Of a stretch of DNA of 64,000 nucleotides, positions 19,794-27,184 are shown in pieces. Below the pieces are notes generated by a model that worked only from the letters and a program-made list of their open reading frames with translations, did not search any database and was not told the DNA's origin. Location: NCBI RefSeq assembly GCF_900100365.1, contig NZ_FNKU01000001.1, positions 744,001 through 808,000 on the forward strand. Reading direction: 5' to 3'. This DNA comes from Pseudomonas cannabina. GTDB taxonomy: Bacteria > Pseudomonadota > Gammaproteobacteria > Pseudomonadales > Pseudomonadaceae. A program made the position numbers and the translations under genes. The stretch's first letter is position 1, and every line of letters starts with the position of its first letter.

Positions 19794-20183
19794 GTGATTG
19801 ATCATCTGGACCATCTGGTGTTGACCACTGCTGATATCGACGCCTGCAAGGATTTCTATGTACGCATCATGGGCATGACCCCTGAGCGTTTTCGTCAGGG
19901 CCGTCTTGCGTTTCGCTTCGGCAATCAGAAGATCAATGTGCATGAGCGCGGCAAGGAGTTCGAGCCCAAGGCCCACTTGCCCGTGCCGGGGGCTCTGGAC
20001 TTGTGTTTCATTGCCAGTATTTCGCTGGACCAGGTGATTGCGCACTTGCACGAGCAGGAGTGGCCGATTGTCGAAGGTCCGGTGGATCGCACGGGCGCTA
20101 CGGGGCCGATTCGTTCGGTGTATGTGCGGGATCCTGATCTGAACCTGATCGAAATTTCCGAGCTGATCGAAGCAGGCGCCTGA
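19794..20183 (+). CDS. VOC-family (glyoxalase-fold) metalloprotein
   Basis: A 129-residue single-domain vicinal-oxygen-chelate protein starting with GTG at 19794. Two beta-alpha-beta-beta-beta modules are visible. Candidate metal ligands are His7 in DHLDHLVLTT, the histidine in KINVHERG and the glutamate in NLIEISEL. The phrase VYVRDPDLNLIEISE is typical of virulence-protein-like or fosfomycin-resistance-like VOC members. The substrate cannot be told from sequence. It converges on the cupin gene across a strong hairpin. Confidence 0.87.
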   Translation: MIDHLDHLVLTTADIDACKDFYVRIMGMTPERFRQGRLAFRFGNQKINVHERGKEFEPKAHLPVPGALDLCFIASISLDQVIAHLHEQEWPIVEGPVDRTGATGPIRSVYVRDPDLNLIEISELIEAGA

Positions 20184-20226
20184 GTCATTCGCAGACCGGT
20201 CAGGCGCCAGTGTCAATAAAATACCG

Positions 20227-20257
20227 ATTTGAGCGCAACCCTTGGTTGCGCTCAAAT
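20227..20257. terminator. Bidirectional hairpin between VOC and cupin genes
   Basis: A perfect 14-bp stem (20227-20240 with 20244-20257) around a 3-nt CTT loop, flanked by A/T on both sides. It sits between two convergent genes, 44 bp and 8 bp from their stops. Confidence 0.7.
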
Positions 20258-20264
20258 CAGTGCA

Positions 20265-20780
20265 TCAGCAGCCTTTGGCGGTAGATCCTGCCTTTGGCAC
20301 GAATGCGCTTTTATCGCCAGGCTTGATCAGAACATACGCACGCCGCCATGGCTGGTCATCAAGCAGTTTCCAGCGGTGACCGGGACCGGTTGTGTCCTGC
20401 GCCAGCAATATTTCCCCTGGGTGCAGCACGAAATTTTCTCCACCGGTGGTGGAGAACTCCAGGGTGCCCGACAGGGTAATCACATATTGCTCTTCCGGCG
20501 CGGCATGCCAGTCATACGTGGAGTGAGCTGGAGTTTCCTTGAAGTGCAAGGCGCTGACACTGGTCATTGCCTTCTGGTCAATCGATCCTTCTATGACGTG
20601 GGACAGATTGTCGGGTCCTGTGCACAATCTGAAAGCTTTAATGCCCTCTGTTACAACAATGGGCGGTTTGGCGGCATAGGCGCCGCTGACCGGCAACATG
20701 ACTGCTGCAGCAATCGCGACACAGCCCGCGAGCTGACGGGTTGCCGAGAGCCTGGAGCGAAAACGATTGGTTGATGGCAT
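20265..20780 (-). CDS. Exported cupin-domain protein
   Basis: A 171-residue protein starting MPSTNRFRSRLSATRQLAG. A signal peptide with a hydrophobic core (about residues 17-34) ends in GAYAAKPP, a good signal peptidase I site. The mature part is a single cupin barrel with HSTYDWHAAPEEQYVITLSG, where the two histidines and a glutamate match the metal-binding motif 1. The region LHPGEILLAQD with the later GHRW matches motif 2. The start at 20780 has an AGGAATG ribosome site; a longer open frame upstream is basic and unlike a protein. The substrate is unknown. Confidence 0.8.
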   Translation of the reverse strand: MPSTNRFRSRLSATRQLAGCVAIAAAVMLPVSGAYAAKPPIVVTEGIKAFRLCTGPDNLSHVIEGSIDQKAMTSVSALHFKETPAHSTYDWHAAPEEQYVITLSGTLEFSTTGGENFVLHPGEILLAQDTTGPGHRWKLLDDQPWRRAYVLIKPGDKSAFVPKAGSTAKGC

Positions 20781-21025
20781 AAAGCATTCCTGAACGCGAC
20801 GAACTGCATGGGCCCTGATCGCCAGTCGCGACAGTCGATGCAGGGGCTGGGCAGGTTTGCCCATGCGAAGATCGAACCACATCCGGAATGCGTTAAAAAT
20901 TATCTTTAATTTCATGTTGATATAAGGCAGTTCGCCTTGTGACCGTCATATCTACTTATGTCATTGGGGGCCGCAAACCTCCTTAAGCTATCGGCTCAAT
21001 CAGTCAGGCGCTCAAGGAGCCCCGG

Positions 21026-22440
21026 ATGTACCCAAGGAAGATACGCAGCAAACGATCTGTTGATCATCACACTCATCCCGGCATGCCTGCGCTCAGCAAG
21101 CCGTTCGATAATCCGGACGATGCGGCGCGTTATGCGCACGAGCGAATCGGCAATCGCCGTGATCGCGAATACGGTGGCTTCATTCTGGTTCGTGAAGACG
21201 GCAAGTACGTCGCGACCGAGCCAATGAATGGCAGCCAATTCAGTTTCGACCCCAATGAAGTGTTTCCGCGCAACGAGCAAAAAGGCTACGTGCTCTACCC
21301 GCATGGCCATGACGACTATGCGATCTACCATTCCCATCCTTCGCTTCGGGCCGGGCTGCATGAGTGGCCGGAAAGCGAACAGGTCACCTACCCGAACAGC
21401 TTTTCGGCGGGTGACATCTATGCGGTGATGATCGATCAGGAGATCTGTCCGGCAACTTACCTGTCCGGACCTGATGGTTCGTTGATCAAATACACGCTGT
21501 CGGGCTCTGCTGCCGAGAGAGCACTGTTCACCCGTGTCGCTGGCCCGACCGGCATGCCGCACATGAGCATGCTCAGTCAGGTACACAAGGCATTGCAGAA
21601 CCTCACGCTGATGCCCAGCGATGTGGTTCGTTTGCTGGCGGACGCTGGAAATCTGGAAGTGCTGGTGTCGAGCCCGTTGTGGGGCAGGTCCGGCAAGGTT
21701 TCTTCCAACTGGCGACCTTTTCCCGATCAGGCTTTGTCGAGCCTGCCGAAAGTCACCTCACCCACCGTCTGCGAGGCCGTATGGCCGCCGAAAGCGCTGA
21801 CCCTCAGCGCGGAATTCGCCAGTGCCGATGCTGCTGCGCATTATGTGCACGCCGTCTCGGTGCTTGAATCCACTCCCGGATTATTGGCTTTCTGCTGTTC
21901 AACCCCGTCTCGCGAACCTACCGGGTCGCCGAGCCGATTCTGGAAGATGGCTATCCGGTCTATGCGCCGTGTTCGGTTTTCCATCCGGACGCCTATTACC
22001 GGCCAGCGTTGCCTGCCGGTTACCGCATCGACGGTCTGTATTTTTCATCCGCCAATCTACCCGCTGAAGGCGAGGGCGAAGCGCCGCGCCCATTCTTCGA
22101 GCCGGACGACCTGCACAAGGTGTTCACCTATCGGGAAAAACCGGCAAAGCGGCCCAAAGGGTTGCCCGTTCGTTACGGGTTCGACATCTCGGCGATTTAT
22201 TTTTCGGCAAATGACGGTGCTTTGATCGGCTACAGCCCCAGCCAGTCCGCCGAGGAACTTCGGCTTTTGCGAGCAGTATCCCGCGCTTATTCAGGGCCTG
22301 ATTCTATCCAGGCGCAGTTGGCAGCCGGCACGATGAGCACGGATGATTTTGTCCGCATTGTTGCGCGAGCCGGTCACCTGCGCGTGCTGCGGACCAGTGA
22401 GCACTGGCCTGATACAGGGGCGATCAGTCCGGTGCCCTGA
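21026..22440 (+). pseudogene. DUF4329-type protein with two modules, frame broken in the middle
   Basis: The repaired product would have about 471 residues. Module 1 (about residues 27-200) starts DDAARYAHERIG, followed by REYGG and YHSHPSLRAG, then SFSAGDIYAVMI and YLSGPDGSLIKYTL. The His-x-His-Pro ... Ser-x-x-Asp arrangement is like the JAB/MPN metal site and the DUF4329 family. Module 2 starts ADAAAHYVHAV and continues in another frame with LLFNPVSRTYRVAEPILED and AGYRIDGLYFSS, but lacks HxHP. The frame changes between about 21870 and 21905. The net change is one missing base, and a short stretch reading PDYWLS in the third frame hints at two compensating events. The function is unknown. 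Confidence 0.72.
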
Positions 22441-22646
22441 ACCCCTTGCAACAAAATGGCGCGTTACACAGGCGTATCACTAACTGAACTGTGACTGAAC
22501 AATCCAGTGTCGGTCCGGGAAAACCTTTGGATACCTGAACTTATCGTATTTTTCTCTCTCTGATGCCGGTAGCCATTGATCGCGGCGGCCTGATAAGCTC
22601 GCGGCTTTACTCGTTTGCCCTTTTGGCGCATGAACAAGGAACTAGC

Positions 22647-23417
22647 ATGAAACAGCATCGGTTGGCAGCGGCGATTGCCCTGGTCGGTCTGGTACTCGCA
22701 GGTTGTGATAAACAAGCCAGCACCGTAGAGCTGAAAACCCCGGCACAAAAAGCGTCTTATGGCATCGGTCTGAATATGGGCAAAAGCCTGGCTCAGGAAG
22801 GTATGGATGATCTGGATTCCAAGGCTGTAGCCTTGGGTATTGAAGATGCCGTCGGCAAGAAAGATCAGAAACTCAAGGACGAAGAGCTGGTAGAAGCCTT
22901 CTCCGCGCTGCAAAAGCGTTCCGAAGAGCGCTTGGCGAAGATGAGCGAAGAAGCCTCTGCAGCCGGCAAGAAATTCCTCGAAGAGAACGGCAAGAAGGAC
23001 GGCGTAGTCACCACTGCCTCCGGCCTGCAGTACCAGATCATCAAGAAAGCTGACGGCGCTCAGCCAAAGCCGACTGATGTCGTGACCGTTCACTACGAAG
23101 GCAAGCTGATTGACGGCAAGGTTTTCGACAGCTCCGTTGAACGCGGCAGCCCGATCGATCTGCCGGTTGGTGGTGTGATTCCAGGCTGGGTTGAAGGTCT
23201 GCAACTGATGCACGTAGGCGAGAAGATCAAGCTCTTCATCCCGAGTGATCTGGCTTACGGCGCGCAGAGTCCGAGCCCAGCCATTCCTGCCAACTCGGTA
23301 CTGGTTTTCGATCTGGAATTGCTCGGCATCAAGGACCCGGCAGCAGCGCCTGCTCCAGATGCCGACGAAGAAGAATCGGCACCAGCGGCACCTGCTTCGG
23401 CTCCGGCCAAGAAGTAA
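22647..23417 (+). CDS. FKBP-type peptidyl-prolyl isomerase lipoprotein (FkpA/Mip-like)
   Basis: A 256-residue protein. The lipoprotein signal MKQHRLAAAIALVGLVLAGC puts the lipidated cysteine at residue 20. An N-terminal helical dimerisation region (about 30-120) contains KASYGIGLNMGKSL, as in Mip and FkpA. The FKBP domain (about 125-230) has VTVHYEGKLIDGKVFDSS, GVIPGWVEGLQLM and IPANSVLVFDLELL, which carry the active-site aromatic and Asp residues. A Pro/Ala/Glu-rich tail ends the protein. It should act as a periplasmic foldase and chaperone. I start at 22647 because only that ATG gives a lipobox at the right place. Confidence 0.93.
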   Translation: MKQHRLAAAIALVGLVLAGCDKQASTVELKTPAQKASYGIGLNMGKSLAQEGMDDLDSKAVALGIEDAVGKKDQKLKDEELVEAFSALQKRSEERLAKMSEEASAAGKKFLEENGKKDGVVTTASGLQYQIIKKADGAQPKPTDVVTVHYEGKLIDGKVFDSSVERGSPIDLPVGGVIPGWVEGLQLMHVGEKIKLFIPSDLAYGAQSPSPAIPANSVLVFDLELLGIKDPAAAPAPDADEEESAPAAPASAPAKK

Positions 23418-23434
23418 CACAACACCTGGCTACG

Positions 23435-23466
23435 AAAAACGCCCTGTCTCGACAGGGCGTTTTTTT
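23435..23466 (+). terminator. Terminator of the FKBP gene
   Basis: A 10-bp or longer stem (ACGCCCTGTC with GACAGGGCGT) with flanking A and T runs (AAAAA and TTTTTTT), 18 bp after the stop codon. Confidence 0.92.
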
Positions 23467-23685
23467 GTCTGGCTTATTTCCCGAACGCTTGCTCGTCCAG
23501 GCAGTCCCACTATTACGAATGCAGTCGAACGCGTTGTCTGACAGTCTGGCAAGATCAGATTGCTAGCTCCACCAAGGATGCCAGGTCAACGGTTTTCACG
23601 GTTTTTTTTGTGAGTAAAAAACGCCCGATTTAAGCCTGGGCCCGCGAAAACGGGGGGTTCCGGCTTTTAAAGTGCTGCTGTTCAC

Positions 23686-23716
23686 AAGGTTATCCACAAT
23701 TATTGTGGATAACCTT
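23686..23716. promoter_or_regulatory. Pair of inverted consensus DnaA boxes
   Basis: A perfect 14-bp inverted repeat AAGGTTATCCACAA with a 3-nt TTA spacer. Each arm holds TTATCCACA, the consensus DnaA box (23690-23698 plus strand; 23704-23712 minus strand). There is no T-run after it, so a terminator is less likely. It lies 63 bp upstream of the DUF1232 gene. Confidence 0.6.
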
Positions 23717-23778
23717 ATGTTGTCATTCGGATAGACCGGCGTTGTCGCTCAACGAAATTATTCTGGACGGGGTTAAAC

Positions 23779-24231
23779 ATGAAAGCACCTTGGAATTTGA
23801 TCCGCTATCTGCCTGGCGCGCGCCGTCTGCTGCCCGCGGGGCGGTTGCCAGCGCTGTTGTTCGCCGTGGCGCGCAAGGGCAACAGTGAGGGCAGCCGTCT
23901 GGGCAAGCTGAAAGACGACCTGCGTCTGTTGCAGGCGCTGTGTCTGGCTTACTGGCGCGGCGAGTACCGGAGCATCAGCCCCAAGGCGATTCTGTCGATC
24001 GTCGCAGGCCTGATGTACTTCCTCAGCCCGCTGGACGCGATACCTGACTGGATTCCGGGGCTGGGCATGCTGGACGACATTGCGGTGCTGGCGTGGGTGA
24101 CGAAGCACTTGAGCGGCGAGCTGGATGCCTTTCGTGCCTGGCGCGCCCAGCAGTCGCCCGAGAAACTGATCGTCGTCGAGCAACTGCCCAAGACTCAGGC
24201 GCTTCTGGAGAACGAACAGCACAAGCTGTGA
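23779..24231 (+). CDS. DUF1232 (YkvA-like) protein
   Basis: A 150-residue protein. The central segment AILSIVAGLMYFLSPLDAIPDWIPGLGMLDDIAVLAWV (about residues 73-110) is the DUF1232 signature; its hydrophobic nature suggests membrane association. The N-terminus is basic and the C-terminus charged. The molecular role of the family is unknown. Two consensus DnaA boxes lie just upstream and might link expression to DnaA activity, but that is an inference from the motif. Confidence 0.85.
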   Translation: MKAPWNLIRYLPGARRLLPAGRLPALLFAVARKGNSEGSRLGKLKDDLRLLQALCLAYWRGEYRSISPKAILSIVAGLMYFLSPLDAIPDWIPGLGMLDDIAVLAWVTKHLSGELDAFRAWRAQQSPEKLIVVEQLPKTQALLENEQHKL

Positions 24232-24331
24232 GTCTCACGGATTGAACACAAGCCATCGCGTTCCACTGTTAAGATGCCAGCATCTGCCGTAAGTCTGTTC
24301 GGTATGCAGTCTTGTCGTAAAAGGGGGGTGT

Positions 24332-24685
24332 ATGGATCTTCAAGTCATATCTCATGACGGCGAGCCGCAATATGCGGTGCTTCCATGGGATCAGTATCAA
24401 GCGCTTCTCAAGGCGGCTGGCCTGGCCGACAAGCCAAACCTGCAAACTGCGGGGGCGACGTCCGGCTCTGGCGCCACTACAGCATCGAATGAGCTCCCCG
24501 GTTTCGATCAGTTGGGTGCGTTGCGCAAGGCCAAAGGACTCGAAGTGGCGACGCTCGCCAGAACGGTGGGCATCAGCCCGTCCTATCTGGAGTTGATCGA
24601 GAACGGCACGCGCCAACCCGACTCCGCAATCAAACGCAGCCTGGCATGGGAGCTCGGTGTACCCGGCTGGCGAGGTGAGTCGTGA
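24332..24685 (+). CDS. XRE-family transcriptional regulator
   Basis: A 117-residue protein. Residues 1-26 (MDLQVISHDGEPQYAVLPWD followed by QYQALL) look like the N-terminus of Phd/YefM or antitoxin-type proteins. A Gly/Ser/Thr linker follows, then a Cro/C1 helix-turn-helix (about 54-105) with LRKAKGLEVATLARTVGISP and YLELIENGTRQP. Its stop codon overlaps the start of the next gene by 4 bp, so the two are translated together. It probably represses its own operon. The target and signal are unknown. Confidence 0.82.
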   Translation: MDLQVISHDGEPQYAVLPWDQYQALLKAAGLADKPNLQTAGATSGSGATTASNELPGFDQLGALRKAKGLEVATLARTVGISPSYLELIENGTRQPDSAIKRSLAWELGVPGWRGES

Positions 24686-25053
24686 GCATGCGGATCAGCC
24701 GTCAGCATTGGGACGGGCTGTTGAGCGAGCTTGATAACGCCCGCCGCCAGCGTCATCTGCTGACCTACCGGGCGTTGCTCGAGCGCTTGCAGTTTCCCAG
24801 CCCTGGTATGCAGACACTGACTGCCGCCCTTGAACACCTGGCCGCGCTGGACGCCCGTGCCGAGCAGCCATTGCGTAGCTCGCTGGTGATCAGCCAAGGC
24901 GCCAGCCGCCTGCCGCGCCCCGGTTTCTTCGAATGCGCCGAGCGCCTGGGACGCTTCTCCGGCCCGTCGGACGGCGTCGCAGCAGCGTCCTGGCACGCCT
25001 CGGAAGTGGTTCGGGTGTTCGAGCACAGCTATCCGGAAATGGAAGTGCAGTAG
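24682..25053 (+). CDS. Uncharacterised protein coupled to the XRE regulator
   Basis: A 123-residue soluble protein. It starts at GTG 24682, overlapping the regulator stop as GTGA, or at ATG 24688 two codons later. It contains MRISRQHWDGLLSELDNARR and a helical N-terminal half, then SLVISQGASRLPRPGFFECA. No known domain is recognised. The overlap with a regulator gene suggests a dedicated pair. The phrase RLPRPGFFECAERLGRF looks conserved-type, as it is rich in Gly, Pro and aromatics. It is unlike known toxins as far as I can tell. Confidence 0.7.
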   Translation: MSMRISRQHWDGLLSELDNARRQRHLLTYRALLERLQFPSPGMQTLTAALEHLAALDARAEQPLRSSLVISQGASRLPRPGFFECAERLGRFSGPSDGVAAASWHASEVVRVFEHSYPEMEVQ

Positions 25054-25059
25054 GGGCGT

Positions 25060-25265
25060 GATCTGTGGGAGGTTCCGCCCTGGATCTTCAGCGGCGGTAA
25101 CGACCCTTTCGTGAGCAAGCTCACTCCCACACTGAATGTACAGCGAACCTGTGAGAGCGAGCCGGGCGACGCTTCGCTTGTTCGCGAAAGCGGACTAACC
25201 TGATCAGTAGATATTCAGCGACTGCACTGGCCTGTTCGTGTGCAAGCTCCCACGGGGCTTCACGT
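25060..25265. repeat. REP-like palindromic doublet
   Basis: Two inverted relatives of the common Pseudomonas REP core (GTGAGCAAGCTCACTCCCACA at 25114-25132 in part, and a GAGCGAG ... TTCGCGAAAGCGG copy at 25155-25192) lie between two convergent genes. They are degenerate but recognisable. No gene lies in this gap. Confidence 0.6.
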
Positions 25266-25280
25266 CAACCTTATCCACCC

Positions 25281-27053
25281 TCACGCCTCCATCAGCAAAT
25301 CCACCCGCGTCGAGTCGATCACATGGATGCTCGCGCCGGCAACGTCCTTGGCGAAATGTTTGGCCTGCGATGCCAGGTCAGCCAACTGGCTGGCGTCGAG
25401 CAGCGTGCAGCTTTCTTCATGCAGACGCACGACGCCAATCGACAGTGACAACAACGGAAACTCCTGGCGCTGCCCCTGACGATTGAGGGCGATGAAACAG
25501 CCGGCTTCCAGGTGCTCGGCACGATAGAAGCGGCGGCACTGGTTCTGGAAGTCATCGAGCAGGCTTTTCAAGCGTCGCTCCCAGTCTTCGAAACCCAGCA
25601 CCATCAGAAAATCATCCCCGCCAATGTGCCCGACGAAATCCCGGCTCGGGTCAACTCGGTCGTTCAGGCACTGCGCCAGGCACAGCAACACCTCGTCGCC
25701 ACGGGCGTAACCGTAGATGTCATTGAAGGGTTTGAAGCTGTCGATATCGACATAACAGATCATCGACTCGCGGCCCTGTTGCAGCAGGCGGGTCAGGCAT
25801 TGCTGGATCGGCACGTTACCGGGCAGCAGGGTCAGCGGGTTGGCGTAACGCGCCTGCTGAATTTTCAGCTCGGTAATCAGCTTGAGGACATCAATGACCC
25901 GTCCGAGCCCCAGATAAACGCCGTTCAGGGTGATGATGAAGTCTTCTTCGATCCGCTGACGGGCCCGGCTGGTCAGCAGACGGCTGACTTGTTGCAGCGA
26001 CTGGCTGACTTCCACGGCCAGAAAGTCATCACTCATCAGGCGGCTGATCGGTTTGCGGGCGAACAGCTCGGTGCCGAACGGCTTGAGCAGGGCTTCGGAC
26101 AGCGAATGCCGATGGACGATGCCGCAAGGGCTGGCGTCGTCATCCAGTACCGCCAGCGAATTCAGGTTGGCCTGTTTGCGAAAGGCCTCAAGGACCTCGG
26201 CGGTAGGTGTCGACTGGCTTACCGAAGGCTGCGGGTTGAGCAGGGCCGAAAGGTCTGCGACTTCCTCGTTCAAGGGCGCACTGGTGATTTCGACCTTGGG
26301 CAACATGGCTCGGGTGTCGCGGGGCGGGCGCTCCTGCGGACGGGCCAGCAGGTAGCCCTGCACCAGGTCCACGCCCATGTCTTTCAGCGTCGCCAGTTCC
26401 TCCGGCAATTCGATGCCTTCGGCGATCACAATCGCTCGTGAGGCTTTGGCCATTTGCAGCATGGAGCCGACAAACTCGCGCTTGACCGCGTCCTGATGAA
26501 TCCCGTCGATGAAATGCCGGTCAATCTTCACATAATCGGGCCGCAGCTCAGACCACAGGCGCAGGCTGGAATAACCGGCCCCCAAGTCATCCAGGGCAAT
26601 CGAAAAGCCCATGTCGCGATAGTGGTGCAGCGCGTTGTACAGCAGGTCGAAGTCGTCGGTCGGCGTTTGCTCGGTCAGTTCGATCACCACATCTTTCGGC
26701 GCGATCTGATAGCGGCGCAGCATTTCCAGGGTGCGACCCGGCGGGTGCGATGTTTCGAGCAGCGATTCGGGGGAGACGTTGAGAAACAGTTTGCCGGGCA
26801 GTTTTTGCTGGCTGAAACGACGGCAGGCGCTGTCACGGCAGCTTAATTCCAGCTCACTCAGGCGCCCGGCGTGACGGGCAATGGCAAACAGGTTGAGCGG
26901 GGAGTGCAACGCGCTGTTGGAAGGGCCGCGAGTCAGGGCTTCGTAGCCCAGAATCCGGCGCTCAGACAGCGAAACGATGGGCTGAAACAAGCTGTGCAAG
27001 TCACCACGCGCCAGAATGGAACTCAGTGCGCTCAACTGTTCAGTCACGGTCAT
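25281..27053 (-). CDS. EAL-CBS-GGDEF cyclic-di-GMP protein
   Basis: A 590-residue cytoplasmic protein. The EAL phosphodiesterase domain (about residues 15-255) has GYEALTRGP (E38-A39-L40), VIELTEQT, DDLGAGYSS and the late AEGIE motif, so the metal ligands look intact. Two CBS motifs (about 275-395) follow, with LNSLAVLDDD and GIVHRHSLSEAL. The GGDEF domain ends the protein, with GGDDF at residues 478-482, an Asp in place of the usual Glu. The CBS pair may bind an adenine nucleotide and tune the activity. It may degrade or make cyclic di-GMP. It is read in the same direction as prc and behind its terminator. Confidence 0.9.
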   Translation of the reverse strand: MTVTEQLSALSSILARGDLHSLFQPIVSLSERRILGYEALTRGPSNSALHSPLNLFAIARHAGRLSELELSCRDSACRRFSQQKLPGKLFLNVSPESLLETSHPPGRTLEMLRRYQIAPKDVVIELTEQTPTDDFDLLYNALHHYRDMGFSIALDDLGAGYSSLRLWSELRPDYVKIDRHFIDGIHQDAVKREFVGSMLQMAKASRAIVIAEGIELPEELATLKDMGVDLVQGYLLARPQERPPRDTRAMLPKVEITSAPLNEEVADLSALLNPQPSVSQSTPTAEVLEAFRKQANLNSLAVLDDDASPCGIVHRHSLSEALLKPFGTELFARKPISRLMSDDFLAVEVSQSLQQVSRLLTSRARQRIEEDFIITLNGVYLGLGRVIDVLKLITELKIQQARYANPLTLLPGNVPIQQCLTRLLQQGRESMICYVDIDSFKPFNDIYGYARGDEVLLCLAQCLNDRVDPSRDFVGHIGGDDFLMVLGFEDWERRLKSLLDDFQNQCRRFYRAEHLEAGCFIALNRQGQRQEFPLLSLSIGVVRLHEESCTLLDASQLADLASQAKHFAKDVAGASIHVIDSTRVDLLMEA

Positions 27054-27083
27054 GGTCGTCTCGAGGGTGATAAAGAGGGCGCA

Positions 27084-27116
27084 ATAAAAAGGGCTGAGCG
27101 CTTTCGCGTTCAGCCC
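27084..27116 (-). terminator. Rho-independent terminator of prc
   Basis: On the minus strand a GC-rich stem (GGGCTGAACG with CGCTCAGCCC, one mismatch) is followed by TTTTTATT. It lies 69 bp after the prc stop and before the EAL-GGDEF gene. Confidence 0.85.
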
Positions 27117-27184
27117 CGTATTTCACGACAGCTTCATGACTGTTTGATGACGGTTGCTGCTAATCTGCCATCAATGAACCGGTC

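Larger units (their letters stand above)
23418..23778. other. 361-bp gap: terminator, low-complexity stretch and DnaA-box palindrome
   Basis: After the FKBP terminator there is no open frame I can support. A TTTTTTTT run, an AAAAAACGCCCG stretch and a CCCGCGAAAACGGGG hairpin lie at about 23600-23660, followed by the TTATCCACA palindrome. A small RNA is possible but not shown. Confidence 0.5.
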
